Positions 1-14,580 are shown, counted from the first letter of the stretch. The stretch: DNA of 64,000 nt from Aeromonas rivipollensis (GCF_037811135.1 NZ_CP149130.1:2352501-2416500), one strand, 5' to 3'. The notes: generated by a model not told the origin, from the sequence alone. Translations and numbers: made by a program.

Positions 1-634
1 GTGTGGCCGAGGTGGAGCGCTACACCAAGGAGACCCGCATTCAGGTGGCGGTGGACTTGGACAAGAGCGGCGGCAACCAGATTGCCACCGGCATCGGCTT
101 CTTCGATCACATGCTGGATCAGATAGCCACCCACGCCGGTTTCCGCCTCAAGCTTAAAGTCAGCGGCGATCTGCACATCGACGATCACCACACTGTGGAA
201 GATGTGGGGCTGGCCCTGGGTCAGGCCCTGCGTCAGGCCCTTGGCAACAAGCGCGGCATCGGTCGCTTCGGCTTCGTGCTGGCGATGGACGAGGTGCAGG
301 CGGTCATTGATGGCCGCCCCCGCGAGGGCGAACAGGCACCCTCCCTGATCGAGCTGGACGTGGCCACGGCACTGGATCTGAGCGGCCGCCCCTACTTCGT
401 GTTCGACTGCCCGAACGGCTTTGGCCGCGACAGTGTGGGCGAGATGGCCACCGAGATGGTGCCACACTTCTTCCGCTCCCTCTCGGACGCCATGGCCATC
501 ACCCTGCAGATGAAGGTGGGCAGCGGCAACACCCACCACCAGGTGGAGGCGCTGTTCAAGGGCTTTGGCCGCGCCCTGCGCCAGGCCATCCGGGTGGAAG
601 GGAGCGAACTCCCCTCCAGCAAGGGGGTGCTGTG

Positions 635-635
<1 letters not shown>
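1..635 (+). CDS. hisB: Imidazoleglycerol-phosphate dehydratase domain of HisB, 5' end outside the window
   Basis: This is the C-terminal dehydratase half of HisB, which converts imidazoleglycerol phosphate to imidazole acetol phosphate in histidine synthesis. Visible family motifs are [12 protein letters not shown], the metal-binding DDHHTVED, and the C-terminal ELPSSKGVL. Codons run in frame from base 3. The GTG there is probably internal, because gammaproteobacterial HisB normally has an N-terminal histidinol phosphatase domain, which would lie upstream. Compared with E. coli HisB as I recall it, about 20 extra residues (roughly [20 protein letters not shown]) lie between MDE and ALDLSGRP. 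The stop codon overlaps the hisH start. Confidence 0.93.
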
Positions 636-2007
<1,372 letters not shown>

Positions 2008-2011
2008 CCAC

Positions 2012-2076
2012 GGGATCACCCGGTGATCCCTAAGGTGCCTGTCCGGCAATCAGCGCCGGAACAGGCACCTCTTCTT
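2012..2076 (+). terminator. Two tandem hairpins directly after hisA
   Basis: The first is a perfect inverted repeat, GGGATCACC-c-GGTGATCCC (2012-2030), beginning 4 nt past the hisA stop. The second pairs AGGTGCCTGTCCGGC with GCCGGAACAGGCACCT (2033-2070, one bulge) and is followed by CTTCTTCT. The second looks like a rho-independent terminator with a pyrimidine-rich rather than pure-T tail. If it works, hisF and hisI need their own promoter. Confidence 0.65.
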
Positions 2077-2099
2077 CTGGGGGCGCAGCGGCAAGCCCT

Positions 2100-2144
2100 T
2101 ATAATCTGGAAGCAATTGACTCTATACTCGGACTCATCGAGATA
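2100..2144 (+). promoter_or_regulatory. Candidate promoter for the signalling genes
   Basis: A perfect TATAAT lies at 2100-2105 but has no good -35 element. A TTGACT at 2116-2121 lies 17 nt before GAGATA, which is a poor -10. TATACT at 2123-2128 is another candidate -10. The segment is the only AT-rich stretch between the hairpins and the start at 2161. The exact promoter cannot be decided by eye. Confidence 0.35.
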
Positions 2145-2160
2145 ACGTCACGGAAGGCTT

Positions 2161-3270
2161 ATGTTCACATCTCACTGTGCCACCATCCTCATCGTCGATG
2201 ACTCTCCCGAGAACCTGATGGTGCTGACCGAATTGCTCTCACCCACCTATAGGGTGCTCGCCGCCCAGAGCGGGGAGAAGTGCCTGCGCATTGCCAGTGG
2301 CAAGACGAGACCGGATCTCATCCTGCTGGACGTGATGATGCCCGGCATGGACGGCTATGAGGTACTCAGACAGCTGCGCACCAACCCTGAGACCCACCGC
2401 ATTCCCGTGGTACTGCTCACCGCCCTCGCCGACCCCCAAAGCGAGGAGTTCGGCCTGTCACTCGGGGCCGTCGACTACATCACCAAACCCATCAAGCCTG
2501 TCATCGTCCAGGCGCGCGTGCGCACCCAGCTGGAGGCCAAGCAGGCCCGGGATGGTCTGCACGATCAGAATGCGGCCCTGGAGGCCGAGGTGGCGCGCCG
2601 GATGACCGAAAACGATCTGATCCAGCAGGTCTCCATCCGGGCGCTGGCCCATCTGGCGGAGATCCGCGATCCCGAGACCGGCAATCACATCCTGCGCACC
2701 CAGGCCTATGTACGGCTGCTGGCGAGCGCCCTTGCCGGTCACCCCCGCTTTGCCGAGACACTGTCGCCGGATTACATCGATCTGCTGAGCCGCTCCGCCC
2801 CCCTGCACGACATCGGCAAGGTCGGCATTCCCGACCATATTCTGCTCAAGCCGGGCAAGCTGACCCCCGAGGAGTGGCAGATCATGCGTACCCACGCCAA
2901 GCTCGGCAGCGATGCCATCGAGGAGGCCGAGCGGGATATGGAGCAGCCATTGGCCTTCCTCACCCTGGCCAAGGAGATAGCTCACTGGCACCACGAGAAG
3001 TGGGACGGCAGCGGCTACCCGGACGGCCTCTGTGGCGACGCCATTCCTCTCTCGGCCAGGTTGATGACGCTGGCGGATGTGTTTGACGCCCTCATCAGCG
3101 TCCGGGTCTACAAGCCAGCCATGTCCTATGAGGAGGCGCGCACCCTGATCCTCTCTGGCAGCGGCCAGCATTTTGACCCGGACGTGGTGGCGGCCTTCGA
3201 CAGCCATTTCGAACAGTTCGTCACCATAGCCGAGCGTTATCAGGATGACGCCGAGGTTGCCCATGGCTGA
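2161..3270 (+). CDS. Response regulator with HD-GYP domain, predicted cyclic di-GMP phosphodiesterase
   Basis: Residues about 9-125 form a CheY-like receiver with acidic residues DD near the start, phospho-acceptor Asp57 (LILLDVMMPGMDGYE) and the conserved Lys in ITKPI. A linker helix leads to an HD-GYP domain at about 160-355. It has the HD pair at 216-217 (HDIGK), a second His pair in WHHEKWDGSGYPDG, and GYP at 285-287. All signature residues look intact, so cyclic di-GMP hydrolysis is likely; that activity is inferred from the family. The gene starts a three-gene overlapping unit with a PAS sensor and a hybrid kinase, the probable phosphodonor. The unit sits between hisA and hisF. Confidence 0.93.
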   Translation: MFTSHCATILIVDDSPENLMVLTELLSPTYRVLAAQSGEKCLRIASGKTRPDLILLDVMMPGMDGYEVLRQLRTNPETHRIPVVLLTALADPQSEEFGLSLGAVDYITKPIKPVIVQARVRTQLEAKQARDGLHDQNAALEAEVARRMTENDLIQQVSIRALAHLAEIRDPETGNHILRTQAYVRLLASALAGHPRFAETLSPDYIDLLSRSAPLHDIGKVGIPDHILLKPGKLTPEEWQIMRTHAKLGSDAIEEAERDMEQPLAFLTLAKEIAHWHHEKWDGSGYPDGLCGDAIPLSARLMTLADVFDALISVRVYKPAMSYEEARTLILSGSGQHFDPDVVAAFDSHFEQFVTIAERYQDDAEVAHG

Positions 3271-5418
3271 ACAGCCTCCCCTGACCCGAGCCCATGTGCT
3301 CAACGTGGTGCTCACCTATGCCGCCGTGGCGAGCCTGTGGATCCTGCTCTCGGACAAGGCGGTGGAGTGGCTCTTCAGCACCCCGGCCCAGTTCGCCCTG
3401 GCCAGCACCATCAAGGGCTGGCTGTTTATCCTCATCACAGCGCTCATGCTCTATACCATGCTGCGCCGCCGCATCAATCAATCCACGGCAAGCCCCAGGC
3501 TCTCCGGGCGCCAGTGGCTGCCCATACTGCTGCTCAACAGCCTCATTCTGGCCCTGACTGCCATGGCCATCGCCCAGAACATCGGGCTGACCCGTGACAA
3601 GGAGGTCGCCCGGCTCGAGACCATCGCGGATCTCAAGAGCCGACGCATCACAGAGTGGCTCGGTAACCGGGAGCAGGATCTGCGCCAGATCATCGACAAC
3701 CCGCGCTATGGGGATCTCTCACCCTCCGCTCAGAGGACCAAGCCGTCTGATGAACAGGCACAGCGGCTGACGCGGCTGGTGGAGTTCATCTCGGCAGAAG
3801 GATTCGATGGCGCGGCCCTCTTCGATCCGACTGGCCAGACCCTGTGGCAGACCCCGGGGGCGGGCGTCATGAACGCCACATTGCGCGGCGCCCTGGCCCG
3901 GGTGACCGCGGGCAAGGTACTCAGGGTCGGACCCTATCTGGATGAGCTGGGCCAGCCCAGGATCGACTTCCTGGCGCCTCTGACCACGGCGGTAGGGCCG
4001 GCGCCCGTCATAGTGCTGCAGATAAGCGGCAGCCACTGGATAAACCAGATCCTCAAACCCTGGCCCATCCCCGACAGCAGTGGTGAAGCCACGCTGTTTC
4101 GCCAGCGCGCAGATCAGGTGCAGTATCTGAGCGACCTACGTTACCGCCCCGACTCGGCCCTTCGCCTGCACCTTCCGCTCCATCACGACACCTTGCTGGC
4201 GGCCCAGTATCTGCGTCTGGATGCCGGGCAACGAGGGCCCAGGGTGCTCTCTGGCAAGGATTATCGCGACACGGCGGCCTTTGGCGTCGTCTACCCGGTC
4301 GAGGGCACGGACTGGTATCTGCTGGCCAAGATAGACAAGGCCGAGCTCAACCAGGCCAGCTTCAAGGAGAGCATCTGGATTGGTCTCATCAGCCTGCTGG
4401 TACTCTTCGTCACCAACGCCGGCATCATCTTGCTGCGCCAGCACACCCGACTGCTGATGACCGAACAGGTCCGCCACTCCCAGGCACAACGGCTGCAGGC
4501 GTTGCAACTGCTCTCCGCCATCGCCGACAGCTCGGAGGATGCCATCTTCGCCAAGGACAAGGAGGGCAAATACATACTGTTCAATCGCGCCGCCAGCCAG
4601 TTCGTGGGCAAGCCGGCCGCCGAGATGCTGGGCCAGGATGACCTGGCCATCTTCCCCCCCGATCAGGCCCGGATGCTAATGGCCGCCGGCCGCCGGGTGA
4701 TAGAAAACAACCGGGTGCAAACCGAGGAGGAGTATCTCACCCTGCCCTGCGGCGATCGGGTATTCCTCGCCACCAAGGGGCCGCTGCAGGATAACGACGG
4801 TCAGGTGATCGGCATCTTCGGTATCTCCCGCGACATCACGGGCTTCAAGCGTGCCGAGGCAGATTTGCGGGAGCGGGAGGGACTGTTTCGCGCCCTGGTG
4901 GAGCAATCCCTTGCCGGCATCTACATCATCCAGCAGGGCAGACTCTGCTACATCAACCCCTGTTTTGCCCACCTGTTTGGCTATGACTCCCCCGGCGCCC
5001 TGCTCGGCGTCGGCCCACTGCACGCCCTGGCAAGCCCAGAGGAGAGCGAACGGGTGGCCGAGCTGGTGCTGCGCTGCGAGCAGGAGGGTGGCGACATCCA
5101 TGCCCGCTTCAGCGCCCTGCACCACGGCAGCCAGGCCCTGGAGGTGGAGCTGTACGGGCGGCGTGTCGACTATCGCGGCCAGCCCGCCGTGCTCGGGCTC
5201 TTGCTCGATGTCACCGAGCGGGAGCAGGTCGAGCAGGCTCTGACCCGCCAGGCCATGGAGCTGCGCCAGCAAAACGAGGAGCTGGAGCGTTTCAACAAGG
5301 TGATGGTGGACAGGGAGCTCGCCATGCTGACCCTCAAGCACCAGATCAATGAACTCTCACGCCAGCTCGGGCTACCGCCGCCCTACCCCCAGGCCCCCAT
5401 GCCGCCGGAGGAGCAGCC

Positions 5419-5422
<4 letters not shown>
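3263..5422 (+). CDS. Membrane PAS-domain sensor without a kinase domain
   Basis: This 719-residue protein has hydrophobic segments at about 12-32, 47-67 and 80-103, a long presumably periplasmic sensor region, and another membrane helix at about 375-396 ([20 protein letters not shown]). Two cytoplasmic PAS domains follow at about 425-530 and 545-655. It ends in a coiled coil ([20 protein letters not shown]) of the kind that normally joins PAS domains to a histidine kinase, but no HisKA or ATPase domain follows. I chose ATG 3263, behind GAGG and overlapping the previous stop by 8 nt; ATG 3245 is the alternative. The 4 nt overlap with the downstream hybrid kinase suggests the two act together, perhaps with this protein as a sensing partner. 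Confidence 0.88.
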
Positions 5423-9387
<3,965 letters not shown>

Positions 9388-9563
9388 ATAAAGTCATGCA
9401 TATAGTGTTGGTTCCCCTGGGGCCGCGCCGCCCGATGTGCGCGCCGTTTCCCGCTCAGGATCCAGCAGAGAAAGCATGCCAACCGCTTTTCCGTCCGCCG
9501 CCTGATCCTGCGTCACCGGCAGAACGATGTTTTTTTAACTGTGCTTTACATGGAGCAATGAGC

Positions 9564-10337
9564 ATGTTGTCAAAGCGTATTATCCCCTGCCTCGACGTCA
9601 AAGATGGCGTGGTGGTCAAGGGCGTGCAGTTTCGCAACCACGAGGTGATGGGGGGCATAGTCGAGCTGGCCCGCCGCTACGCCGAGGAGGGTGCCGACGA
9701 ACTGGTGTTCTATGACATCACCGCCTCGAGCGACGCCCGTGTGGTGGACAAGAGCTGGGTGAGCCGGGTGGCGGAAGTCATCGACATCCCCTTCTGCGTC
9801 GCCGGCGGCATCAAGAGTGTCGAAGATGCCCGTCAGATCCTGGAGTTCGGTGCCGACAAGGTCTCCATCAACTCCCCGGCCCTGGCCGATCCCACCCTGA
9901 TCACCCGGCTGGCGGAGCGCTTCGGCGTGCAGTGCGTAGTGGTGGGCATCGACTCCTATTTCGATGCGGCGAGCGACCAGTATCAGGTCAAGCAGTTCAC
10001 CGGTGACGAGAGTCGCACCCGCACCACCAGCTGGACCACCCTGGAGTGGGTCAAGGAGGTGCAAAAGCGCGGCGCCGGCGAAATCGTGCTGAACGTGATG
10101 AACCAGGACGGCATGCGCCAGGGCTATGATCTCGAGCAGCTCAAGCTGGTACGGGCCGTCTGCAAAGTGCCCCTCATCGCCTCAGGCGGCGCCGGCACCA
10201 TGGCGCATTTCCTCGATGCGTTTACCCAGGCCGACGTGGACGGGGCCCTCGCCGCCTCCGTCTTCCACAAGGGCCTTATCCCCATTCCCGAATTGAAACG
10301 CTGGCTGAAAAACGAAGGAGTCGCCATCCGTGAATAA
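9564..10337 (+). CDS. hisF: Imidazole glycerol phosphate synthase cyclase subunit
   Basis: HisF is the barrel subunit that combines PRFAR with ammonia from HisH. It starts [12 protein letters not shown] with the catalytic Asp, and has the second catalytic Asp in [10 protein letters not shown] and the phosphate loops AGGIKS and ASGGAGT. Its 257 residues match the family. ATG 9564 fits the E. coli N-terminus and lies 8 nt after GGAG; ATG 9558 is possible, but the long upstream extension of the frame is not supported. The 176 nt before it hold no clear sigma-70 promoter, although one is expected if the hisA hairpins terminate. Confidence 0.96.
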   Translation: MLSKRIIPCLDVKDGVVVKGVQFRNHEVMGGIVELARRYAEEGADELVFYDITASSDARVVDKSWVSRVAEVIDIPFCVAGGIKSVEDARQILEFGADKVSINSPALADPTLITRLAERFGVQCVVVGIDSYFDAASDQYQVKQFTGDESRTRTTSWTTLEWVKEVQKRGAGEIVLNVMNQDGMRQGYDLEQLKLVRAVCKVPLIASGGAGTMAHFLDAFTQADVDGALAASVFHKGLIPIPELKRWLKNEGVAIRE

Positions 10338-10959
10338 TCCATTGATTGATCCCACCCTCATCGACCGCCTCGATTGGGCAAAATGTGAGGGCATGATCCC
10401 CGCCATCGTCCAGCATGCCGCCAGCGGCGAGGTGCTGATGCAGGGCTTCATGACCCGGGAAGCCCTGGAGAAGACCCAGGCCTCCGGCCAGGTCACCTTC
10501 TTCAGTCGCAGCAAGCAGCGCCTCTGGACCAAGGGGGAGAGCTCGGGTCATGTGCTCAAACTGGTCGCCATCAGCACCGACTGCGATCAGGACTCCCTGC
10601 TGATCGCGGCCGACCCGGTGGGCCCGACCTGCCATCTGGGCACCCCCTCCTGCTTCGACGGTCACCCGCAGCCGCCGCTCGGCTTTCTCGCCGAGCTCGA
10701 GCAGATCCTGGCCTCGCGCAAGGGGGCGGACCCCGCTACCAGCTACACCGCCAGCCTCTATGGCAAGGGCACCAAGCGCATCGCCCAGAAGGTGGGTGAA
10801 GAGGGGGTGGAAGTGGCCCTGGCCGCCATGGCGAAAGACAGGGAAGAGCTCATCAACGAATCCGCTGATCTGCTCTACCATCTGACCGTCCTGCTGCAAA
10901 ACGAGGGGCTGGGATTAAAGGATGTGGTGCAGCGTCTCCATGAGCGCCACAACAAGTAG
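10330..10959 (+). CDS. hisI: Bifunctional phosphoribosyl-AMP cyclohydrolase / phosphoribosyl-ATP pyrophosphatase
   Basis: This HisIE fusion catalyses two early steps of histidine synthesis. The N-terminal cyclohydrolase has the metal-binding cysteines in STDCDQDS and [12 protein letters not shown]. The C-terminal pyrophosphohydrolase (about 115-205) has [14 protein letters not shown] and the acidic ESADLLYHL. Length is 209 residues. It uses GTG at 10330, overlapping the hisF stop by 8 nt behind AAGGAG. A strong terminator follows, so this is the last his gene. Confidence 0.95.
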   Translation: MNNPLIDPTLIDRLDWAKCEGMIPAIVQHAASGEVLMQGFMTREALEKTQASGQVTFFSRSKQRLWTKGESSGHVLKLVAISTDCDQDSLLIAADPVGPTCHLGTPSCFDGHPQPPLGFLAELEQILASRKGADPATSYTASLYGKGTKRIAQKVGEEGVEVALAAMAKDREELINESADLLYHLTVLLQNEGLGLKDVVQRLHERHNK

Positions 10960-10976
10960 TCTTTGCACCGATAGAC

Positions 10977-11003
10977 AAAACGGGCCCGCTGGGCCCGTTT
11001 TTT
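10977..11003 (+). terminator. Rho-independent terminator of the his operon
   Basis: AAACGGGCCC-gct-GGGCCCGTTT followed by a T run, 18 nt after the hisI stop. Confidence 0.93.
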
Positions 11004-11128
11004 GTGCGCCTGCGTCCTCTTCGCAAGAATAAGCCTGCTTCAAGGGGACTCTGCGCCCCTGATCGGGCCGGGATACCAAGGCTGACCTCCCCCCTGAACA
11101 GGGAGTCGCTCATCCCAGGGTCGGCGGC

Positions 11129-11135
11129 GATAATG
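11129..11135 (+). promoter_or_regulatory. Conserved GATAATG element before the first small paralogue
   Basis: GATAATG lies about 28 nt before the start at 11164. The same element occurs at nearly the same distance before the paralogue at 11563, and the leaders also share CACC..CCCCAG and CTATGARCAAAT. It is probably the -10 box of a duplicated promoter. Confidence 0.45.
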
Positions 11136-11163
11136 GCGCACCACCCTCACCTCCCCAGGCGCT

Positions 11164-11454
11164 ATGAACAAATTTCAGGTTTTCTCCACCCCGGAGGCGC
11201 CCGCCGCCTTCACCTTGCTCGACATGGCGTCGGCCAGCTTCCTGGCAGACAAGGCCGTTTTGCTGGCACAGGGGTTCGAGGTCATAGGCGAACCCATACT
11301 GGCCCCTGATGCCCGCACGGCGGCCGAATCCCATCAGCTCAACATGGCCGATCCCAGCCGCCCCTATGGCGGCCCCGGCACCATAGGCCTCTTTAGAACC
11401 ATGTTGCTCCATGCTCCCAGGCTGTTTGGCAAGGGCACACCACCAAGGCGCTGA
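11164..11454 (+). CDS. Small conserved protein of unknown function, copy 1 of a tandem pair
   Basis: A 96-residue protein with no signal peptide or membrane segment and no family I recognise. Its first 55 residues align with the next gene without gaps, with about 26 identities. Shared features include an N-terminal M-[NS]-K-[FY]-Q-x-F and QGFEV[IV]G near residue 40. The C-terminal 40 residues diverge and contain a Gly/Pro stretch (YGGPGTIG). Conservation of the paired reading frame and of the leader argues that both genes are real. Expression of this copy and any role are unknown. Confidence 0.7.
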   Translation: MNKFQVFSTPEAPAAFTLLDMASASFLADKAVLLAQGFEVIGEPILAPDARTAAESHQLNMADPSRPYGGPGTIGLFRTMLLHAPRLFGKGTPPRR

Positions 11455-11525
11455 CTGAAGCCGACCTGAATAAAGGCCCCTTGGGATGTCGCAAATGGGG
11501 CCTGCCCTGCGGGATGCGCCCCGTG

Positions 11526-11532
11526 GATAATG
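11526..11532 (+). promoter_or_regulatory. Conserved GATAATG element before the second small paralogue
   Basis: Counterpart of the element at 11129-11135, here about 30 nt before ATG 11563. Its repetition with a similar leader supports a duplicated promoter, though no clear -35 is visible. Confidence 0.45.
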
Positions 11533-11562
11533 AAGGGGCACAGTTCACCCCCCAGAGGCCCT

Positions 11563-11862
11563 ATGAGCAAATACCAGTTCTTCCGTCAGGGACAGGATCC
11601 CGCCAGCGTCACCTTCTTGCTGATGTCTTCCCCCTCTTTTTTACCTGAAAAGGCACAACTGCTGGAGCAAGGCTTCGAGGTGGTGGGGGATTATATCGAC
11701 GCAGCCAACGAGAAAGAAGCGCTCGACAAGTTCAAGAGCGGCATGATAGAGCCGCTCGCGGAGTACACCAAGGCCAGTGAAGAAGGAGGACTTTACTACT
11801 TCATCTCCGGCCTGTGGGAAGCGCTGAGCAAACACATCAGAGGTGCCAACCCGCCCCGCTGA
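11563..11862 (+). CDS. Small conserved protein of unknown function, copy 2 of a tandem pair
   Basis: A 99-residue soluble protein, paralogous to the gene at 11164. After the shared N-terminal half it continues with an acidic, helical-looking segment (AANEKEALDKFKSGMIEP) and a C-terminal LYYFISGLWEALSKHI that could be an amphipathic helix. ATG 11563 is preferred over the in-frame ATG 11530 because its N-terminus (MSKYQF) aligns with MNKFQV of copy 1. The family is not recognised. The pair lies between the his operon terminator and a convergent acyl-CoA ligase gene. Confidence 0.75.
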   Translation: MSKYQFFRQGQDPASVTFLLMSSPSFLPEKAQLLEQGFEVVGDYIDAANEKEALDKFKSGMIEPLAEYTKASEEGGLYYFISGLWEALSKHIRGANPPR

Positions 11863-11976
11863 GAGGCTCTATCATGACGGGCCGCCAGCGCGTCCCCGTC
11901 AAGCAGAGGGCCTGTTGACCTTGCGACAGGCCAGCGTCTGGCACTCTTCGCTGCGGGCATTCACTGGATGATAAGG

Positions 11977-11996
11977 AACGGGCCCAAGGGCCCGTT
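11977..11996. terminator. Shared hairpin between convergent genes
   Basis: AACGGGCCC-aa-GGGCCCGTT followed by CTTATT on the plus strand and CCTTATC on the minus. It can end both the small-protein genes and the convergent ligase gene. Confidence 0.7.
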
Positions 11997-12022
11997 CTTA
12001 TTGATGGAAAAGCCCATCTGGG

Positions 12023-13645
12023 TCACTCCAGCTGCTGGCGCAACATGAACTTTTGCACCTTGCCGGTAGAGGTCTTGGGCAGGGGGGTGAAGATGATGCG
12101 CTTGGGGGCCTTGAAGTGGGCCATCTGCTCGCGACAGAACGCGATCAGCTCCGCCTGGCTGAGCACCCTGCCCTCCTTGAGCTTCACGAAGGCGCAGGGC
12201 ACCTCCCCCCACTTCTCGTCCGGCATGGCGATCACCGCGGCCTCGTCCACGTCCGGGTGGCGATAGAGCACGTCCTCTACCTCCAGGCTGGAGATGTTCT
12301 CCCCGCCCGAGATGATGATGTCCTTGGATCTGTCCTTGATCTCCACGTAACCGTCCGGGTGCCATACCGCCAGATCCCCGCTTCGAAACCAACCTTCCGC
12401 CATCGCCTCTTCGCTCGCCGCCGGGTTCTTGAGGTAGCCCTTCATGACGATGTTGCCGCGCAGGAAGATCTCCCCCAGGGTCTTGCCATCCCGGGGCACA
12501 GGCTCGCCGCTGACGGGGTTGGCTACCCGCATCTCTCCCTGCAATGGAGAGGCCACCCCCTGGCGCGCCTTGAGCCGGGAAAGTGCAGTGGCATCCTGCC
12601 CCTGCCAGCTGCGCTGAGGCTCGCACACCACGCAGGGGCCATAGGTCTCGGTGAGGCCATAGACATGGGTCACGGCGATCCCCATGGCCTCCATGCCGGC
12701 GATCACGGTGGCAGGCGGAGCGGCCCCCGCCGTCATCGCCTTGATGGGGTGATCGAGCCCCAGTTTCAGGGCCGGATCGGCGTTGTTCAGCATGTTGAGC
12801 ACTATGGGGGCGGCGCAAAAATGCGTCACCCTGTGCTCGTGCAGCGCCTCATAGATGGCGGCCGCCTGCACATGGCGCAGGCAAACGCTCACCCCGGCGG
12901 TGGCCGCCAGGGTCCAGGGGAAGCACCAGCCGTTGCAGTGGAACATCGGCAGCGTCCACAGATAGACGGGGTGCTTGGGCAGCTCCCAAGAGAGCACGTT
13001 GTTGACCGCATTGAGGTGGGCGCCGCGATGGTGATAGACCACCCCCTTGGGGTTGCCCGTGGTGCCCGAGGTGTAGTTCAGGGAAATCGCCTGCCACTCG
13101 TCCGCCGGCAGCCAGCCGGGCTCGTCGCCGTTGCCCCCGGCAATAAAGTCCTCGTAGGTCAGCTCGCCGACCAGCTCTCCGTCCCGATAGAGGGGATCGT
13201 CGATGGCGATGACCAGAGGCTGGCTGTCAATGAGAGAGAGCGCCTTGCGCACCAGGGCACCAAACTCCCTGTCCACCAGTACCACCCTGCTCTGGGCATG
13301 CTGGAAGATGAAGGCCATGGATTCTGCATCGAGCCGGGTGTTGATGGTGTTGAGCACGGCGCCGCTCATGGGTACCCCGAAGTGGGCCTCGAACATGCCC
13401 GGGACATTGGGGGCAACGATGGAGACCGTATCCCCCTCGCCAATCCCGCGGCGGCGCAGGGCCGAGGCGAGCTGGCGACAGCGTTGTTCGGTCTGGGCCC
13501 AGCTCTGGCGCAGAGGGCCGTGGATCAGGGCCGGGTAGTCGGGATAGACCCGGGCCGCCCGGGCCAGAAAGCTCAAGGGGGTCAGGGCCTCGAAATTGGC
13601 GGGCGTCTTGCCAAGGCCAGTCTCGTAGATGTGCGGCTTTGTCAT
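12023..13645 (-). CDS. AMP-dependent fatty acyl-CoA synthetase (medium-chain type)
   Basis: This 540-residue enzyme should activate a carboxylic acid with ATP and CoA through an acyl-adenylate. The P-loop-like motif YTSGTTGNPKGV is at about 188-199, the adenylate motif YGLTETYG at about 330, and the hinge/ATP motif GWFRSGDLAVWHPDGYVEI at about 420. The C-terminal catalytic Lys lies in LPKTSTGKVQK. The DRSKDIIISGGENIS segment is typical of acyl-CoA ligases. The substrate cannot be read from sequence; relatives include AlkK-like medium-chain ligases. The start follows GGAAGGA. Fatty-acid degradation genes elsewhere in the window give a plausible context, but no FadR-like site was seen upstream. 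Confidence 0.9.
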   Translation of the reverse strand: MTKPHIYETGLGKTPANFEALTPLSFLARAARVYPDYPALIHGPLRQSWAQTEQRCRQLASALRRRGIGEGDTVSIVAPNVPGMFEAHFGVPMSGAVLNTINTRLDAESMAFIFQHAQSRVVLVDREFGALVRKALSLIDSQPLVIAIDDPLYRDGELVGELTYEDFIAGGNGDEPGWLPADEWQAISLNYTSGTTGNPKGVVYHHRGAHLNAVNNVLSWELPKHPVYLWTLPMFHCNGWCFPWTLAATAGVSVCLRHVQAAAIYEALHEHRVTHFCAAPIVLNMLNNADPALKLGLDHPIKAMTAGAAPPATVIAGMEAMGIAVTHVYGLTETYGPCVVCEPQRSWQGQDATALSRLKARQGVASPLQGEMRVANPVSGEPVPRDGKTLGEIFLRGNIVMKGYLKNPAASEEAMAEGWFRSGDLAVWHPDGYVEIKDRSKDIIISGGENISSLEVEDVLYRHPDVDEAAVIAMPDEKWGEVPCAFVKLKEGRVLSQAELIAFCREQMAHFKAPKRIIFTPLPKTSTGKVQKFMLRQQLE

Positions 13646-13982
13646 CGGGTTCCTTCCTCATATGGGCACAAAGCGGGGGAGTCTCGCGGATCACGGCGCA
13701 CGAGGCACTTGGCAGGCGGCGGATCCTGATACCCGATGAGGGTACCAAGGGGGCGCACGCCCAGGTATTAGCGAAACGTCTTAAGAGGTTGCGCCCCTGC
13801 CCCAGACTCTCGCGACGCCATTGCTCCACCTTTTGTCGCCAATCACAGACGCTCCCTTGCCGGGGCCTTTTTTGGCGCAGCCAGTCTCTGTCGCACCCAA
13901 AGGGCCATTGCCTTGAGCCCGGAGACAAAAATGCCAAGAATGAGCCCAGGCCCCAAGGGCAGTCACTGTAAGGAGAAAAGAG
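13646..13982. other. Gap between ligase and glycine-zipper gene
   Basis: This 337 nt stretch lies between divergent genes, so it should carry promoters for both. I see no clear sigma-70 pair, operator or convincing reading frame. A short AT-rich patch near 13765-13785 (GTATTAGCGAAACGTCTTAA) is the only departure from high GC. Confidence 0.5.
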
Positions 13983-14522
13983 ATGAACACATCCATGTTG
14001 GCAGGTATCGGGATCGGTGTGGCCTCTGCACTGGCATTGTCGGCCGCCGCCAGCGGATCCCTGTTTTCATCAGAGCCCCAGTTTGCCGAGGTGCTGACCA
14101 GCAAGCCGGTGACCGAGACCATCAAGACCCCGCGCCAGGAGTGTCGCAACGTCACCGTCACCCACCGCAAGCCGGTGCAGGATGAACACAAGATCCTGGG
14201 CACAGTGGTCGGTGCGGCCCTCGGGGGCGTGGTGGGCCACCAGTTCGGTGGCGGCAGCGGCAAGAAGGTCGCCACCGTCGCCGGGGCCGCCGCCGGTGGC
14301 TACGCCGGCAACCAGGTGCAGGGCAACATGCAGGCGGGGGACACTTACACCACCACCGAGCAGCGCTGCAAGACGGTACAAGATAGCAGCACCCGCACCC
14401 TGGGCTATGACGTCACCTACCGCCTCGCCGGTCAGGAAGGGGTAGTGCGAATGGAACAAAAACCCGGCCCCACCATCCCAGTCAAGGATGGCAAGCTGGT
14501 ACTGAGCAACGCGCAGGGTTGA
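13983..14522 (+). CDS. Glycine-zipper 2TM envelope protein
   Basis: A 179-residue secreted or membrane protein. The N-terminal hydrophobic stretch (MLAGIGIGVASALALSAAAS) looks like a signal peptide or anchor with no lipobox cysteine. A glycine-zipper segment at about 70-110 (GTVVGAALGGVVGHQFGGG and ATVAGAAAGGYAGNQ) matches the 17 kDa antigen/SlyB type of 2TM repeat. The C-terminal region carries a conserved-looking beta segment (CKTVQDSSTRTLGYDVTYRL). Such proteins are usually outer-membrane associated, with poorly known roles in envelope integrity. It is monocistronic, with its own terminator. Confidence 0.85.
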   Translation: MNTSMLAGIGIGVASALALSAAASGSLFSSEPQFAEVLTSKPVTETIKTPRQECRNVTVTHRKPVQDEHKILGTVVGAALGGVVGHQFGGGSGKKVATVAGAAAGGYAGNQVQGNMQAGDTYTTTEQRCKTVQDSSTRTLGYDVTYRLAGQEGVVRMEQKPGPTIPVKDGKLVLSNAQG

Positions 14523-14551
14523 TACTCCGTTAGGAGCGCCCCGCCATGGAG

Positions 14552-14580
14552 AAGGCCCACCCGACGCGGTGGGCCTTTTT
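14552..14580 (+). terminator. Terminator after the glycine-zipper gene
   Basis: AAGGCCCACC-cgacgc-GGTGGGCCTTTTT, 30 nt after the stop. Confidence 0.92.

Noticed and set aside
9396..9563. A 56-residue N-terminal extension of HisF
   Set aside because: HisF proteins start at MLSKRIIP or equivalent, and a ribosome site precedes the ATG at 9564.
12053..13729. A 558-codon open frame opposite the acyl-CoA ligase gene
   Set aside because: Same reason: the ligase motifs are unambiguous on the minus strand and the plus frame shows only low-complexity composition.
13639..13971. A 110-codon plus-strand frame before the glycine-zipper gene
   Set aside because: It begins inside the ligase gene on the opposite strand, has Arg/Cys-rich random composition and no ribosome site.
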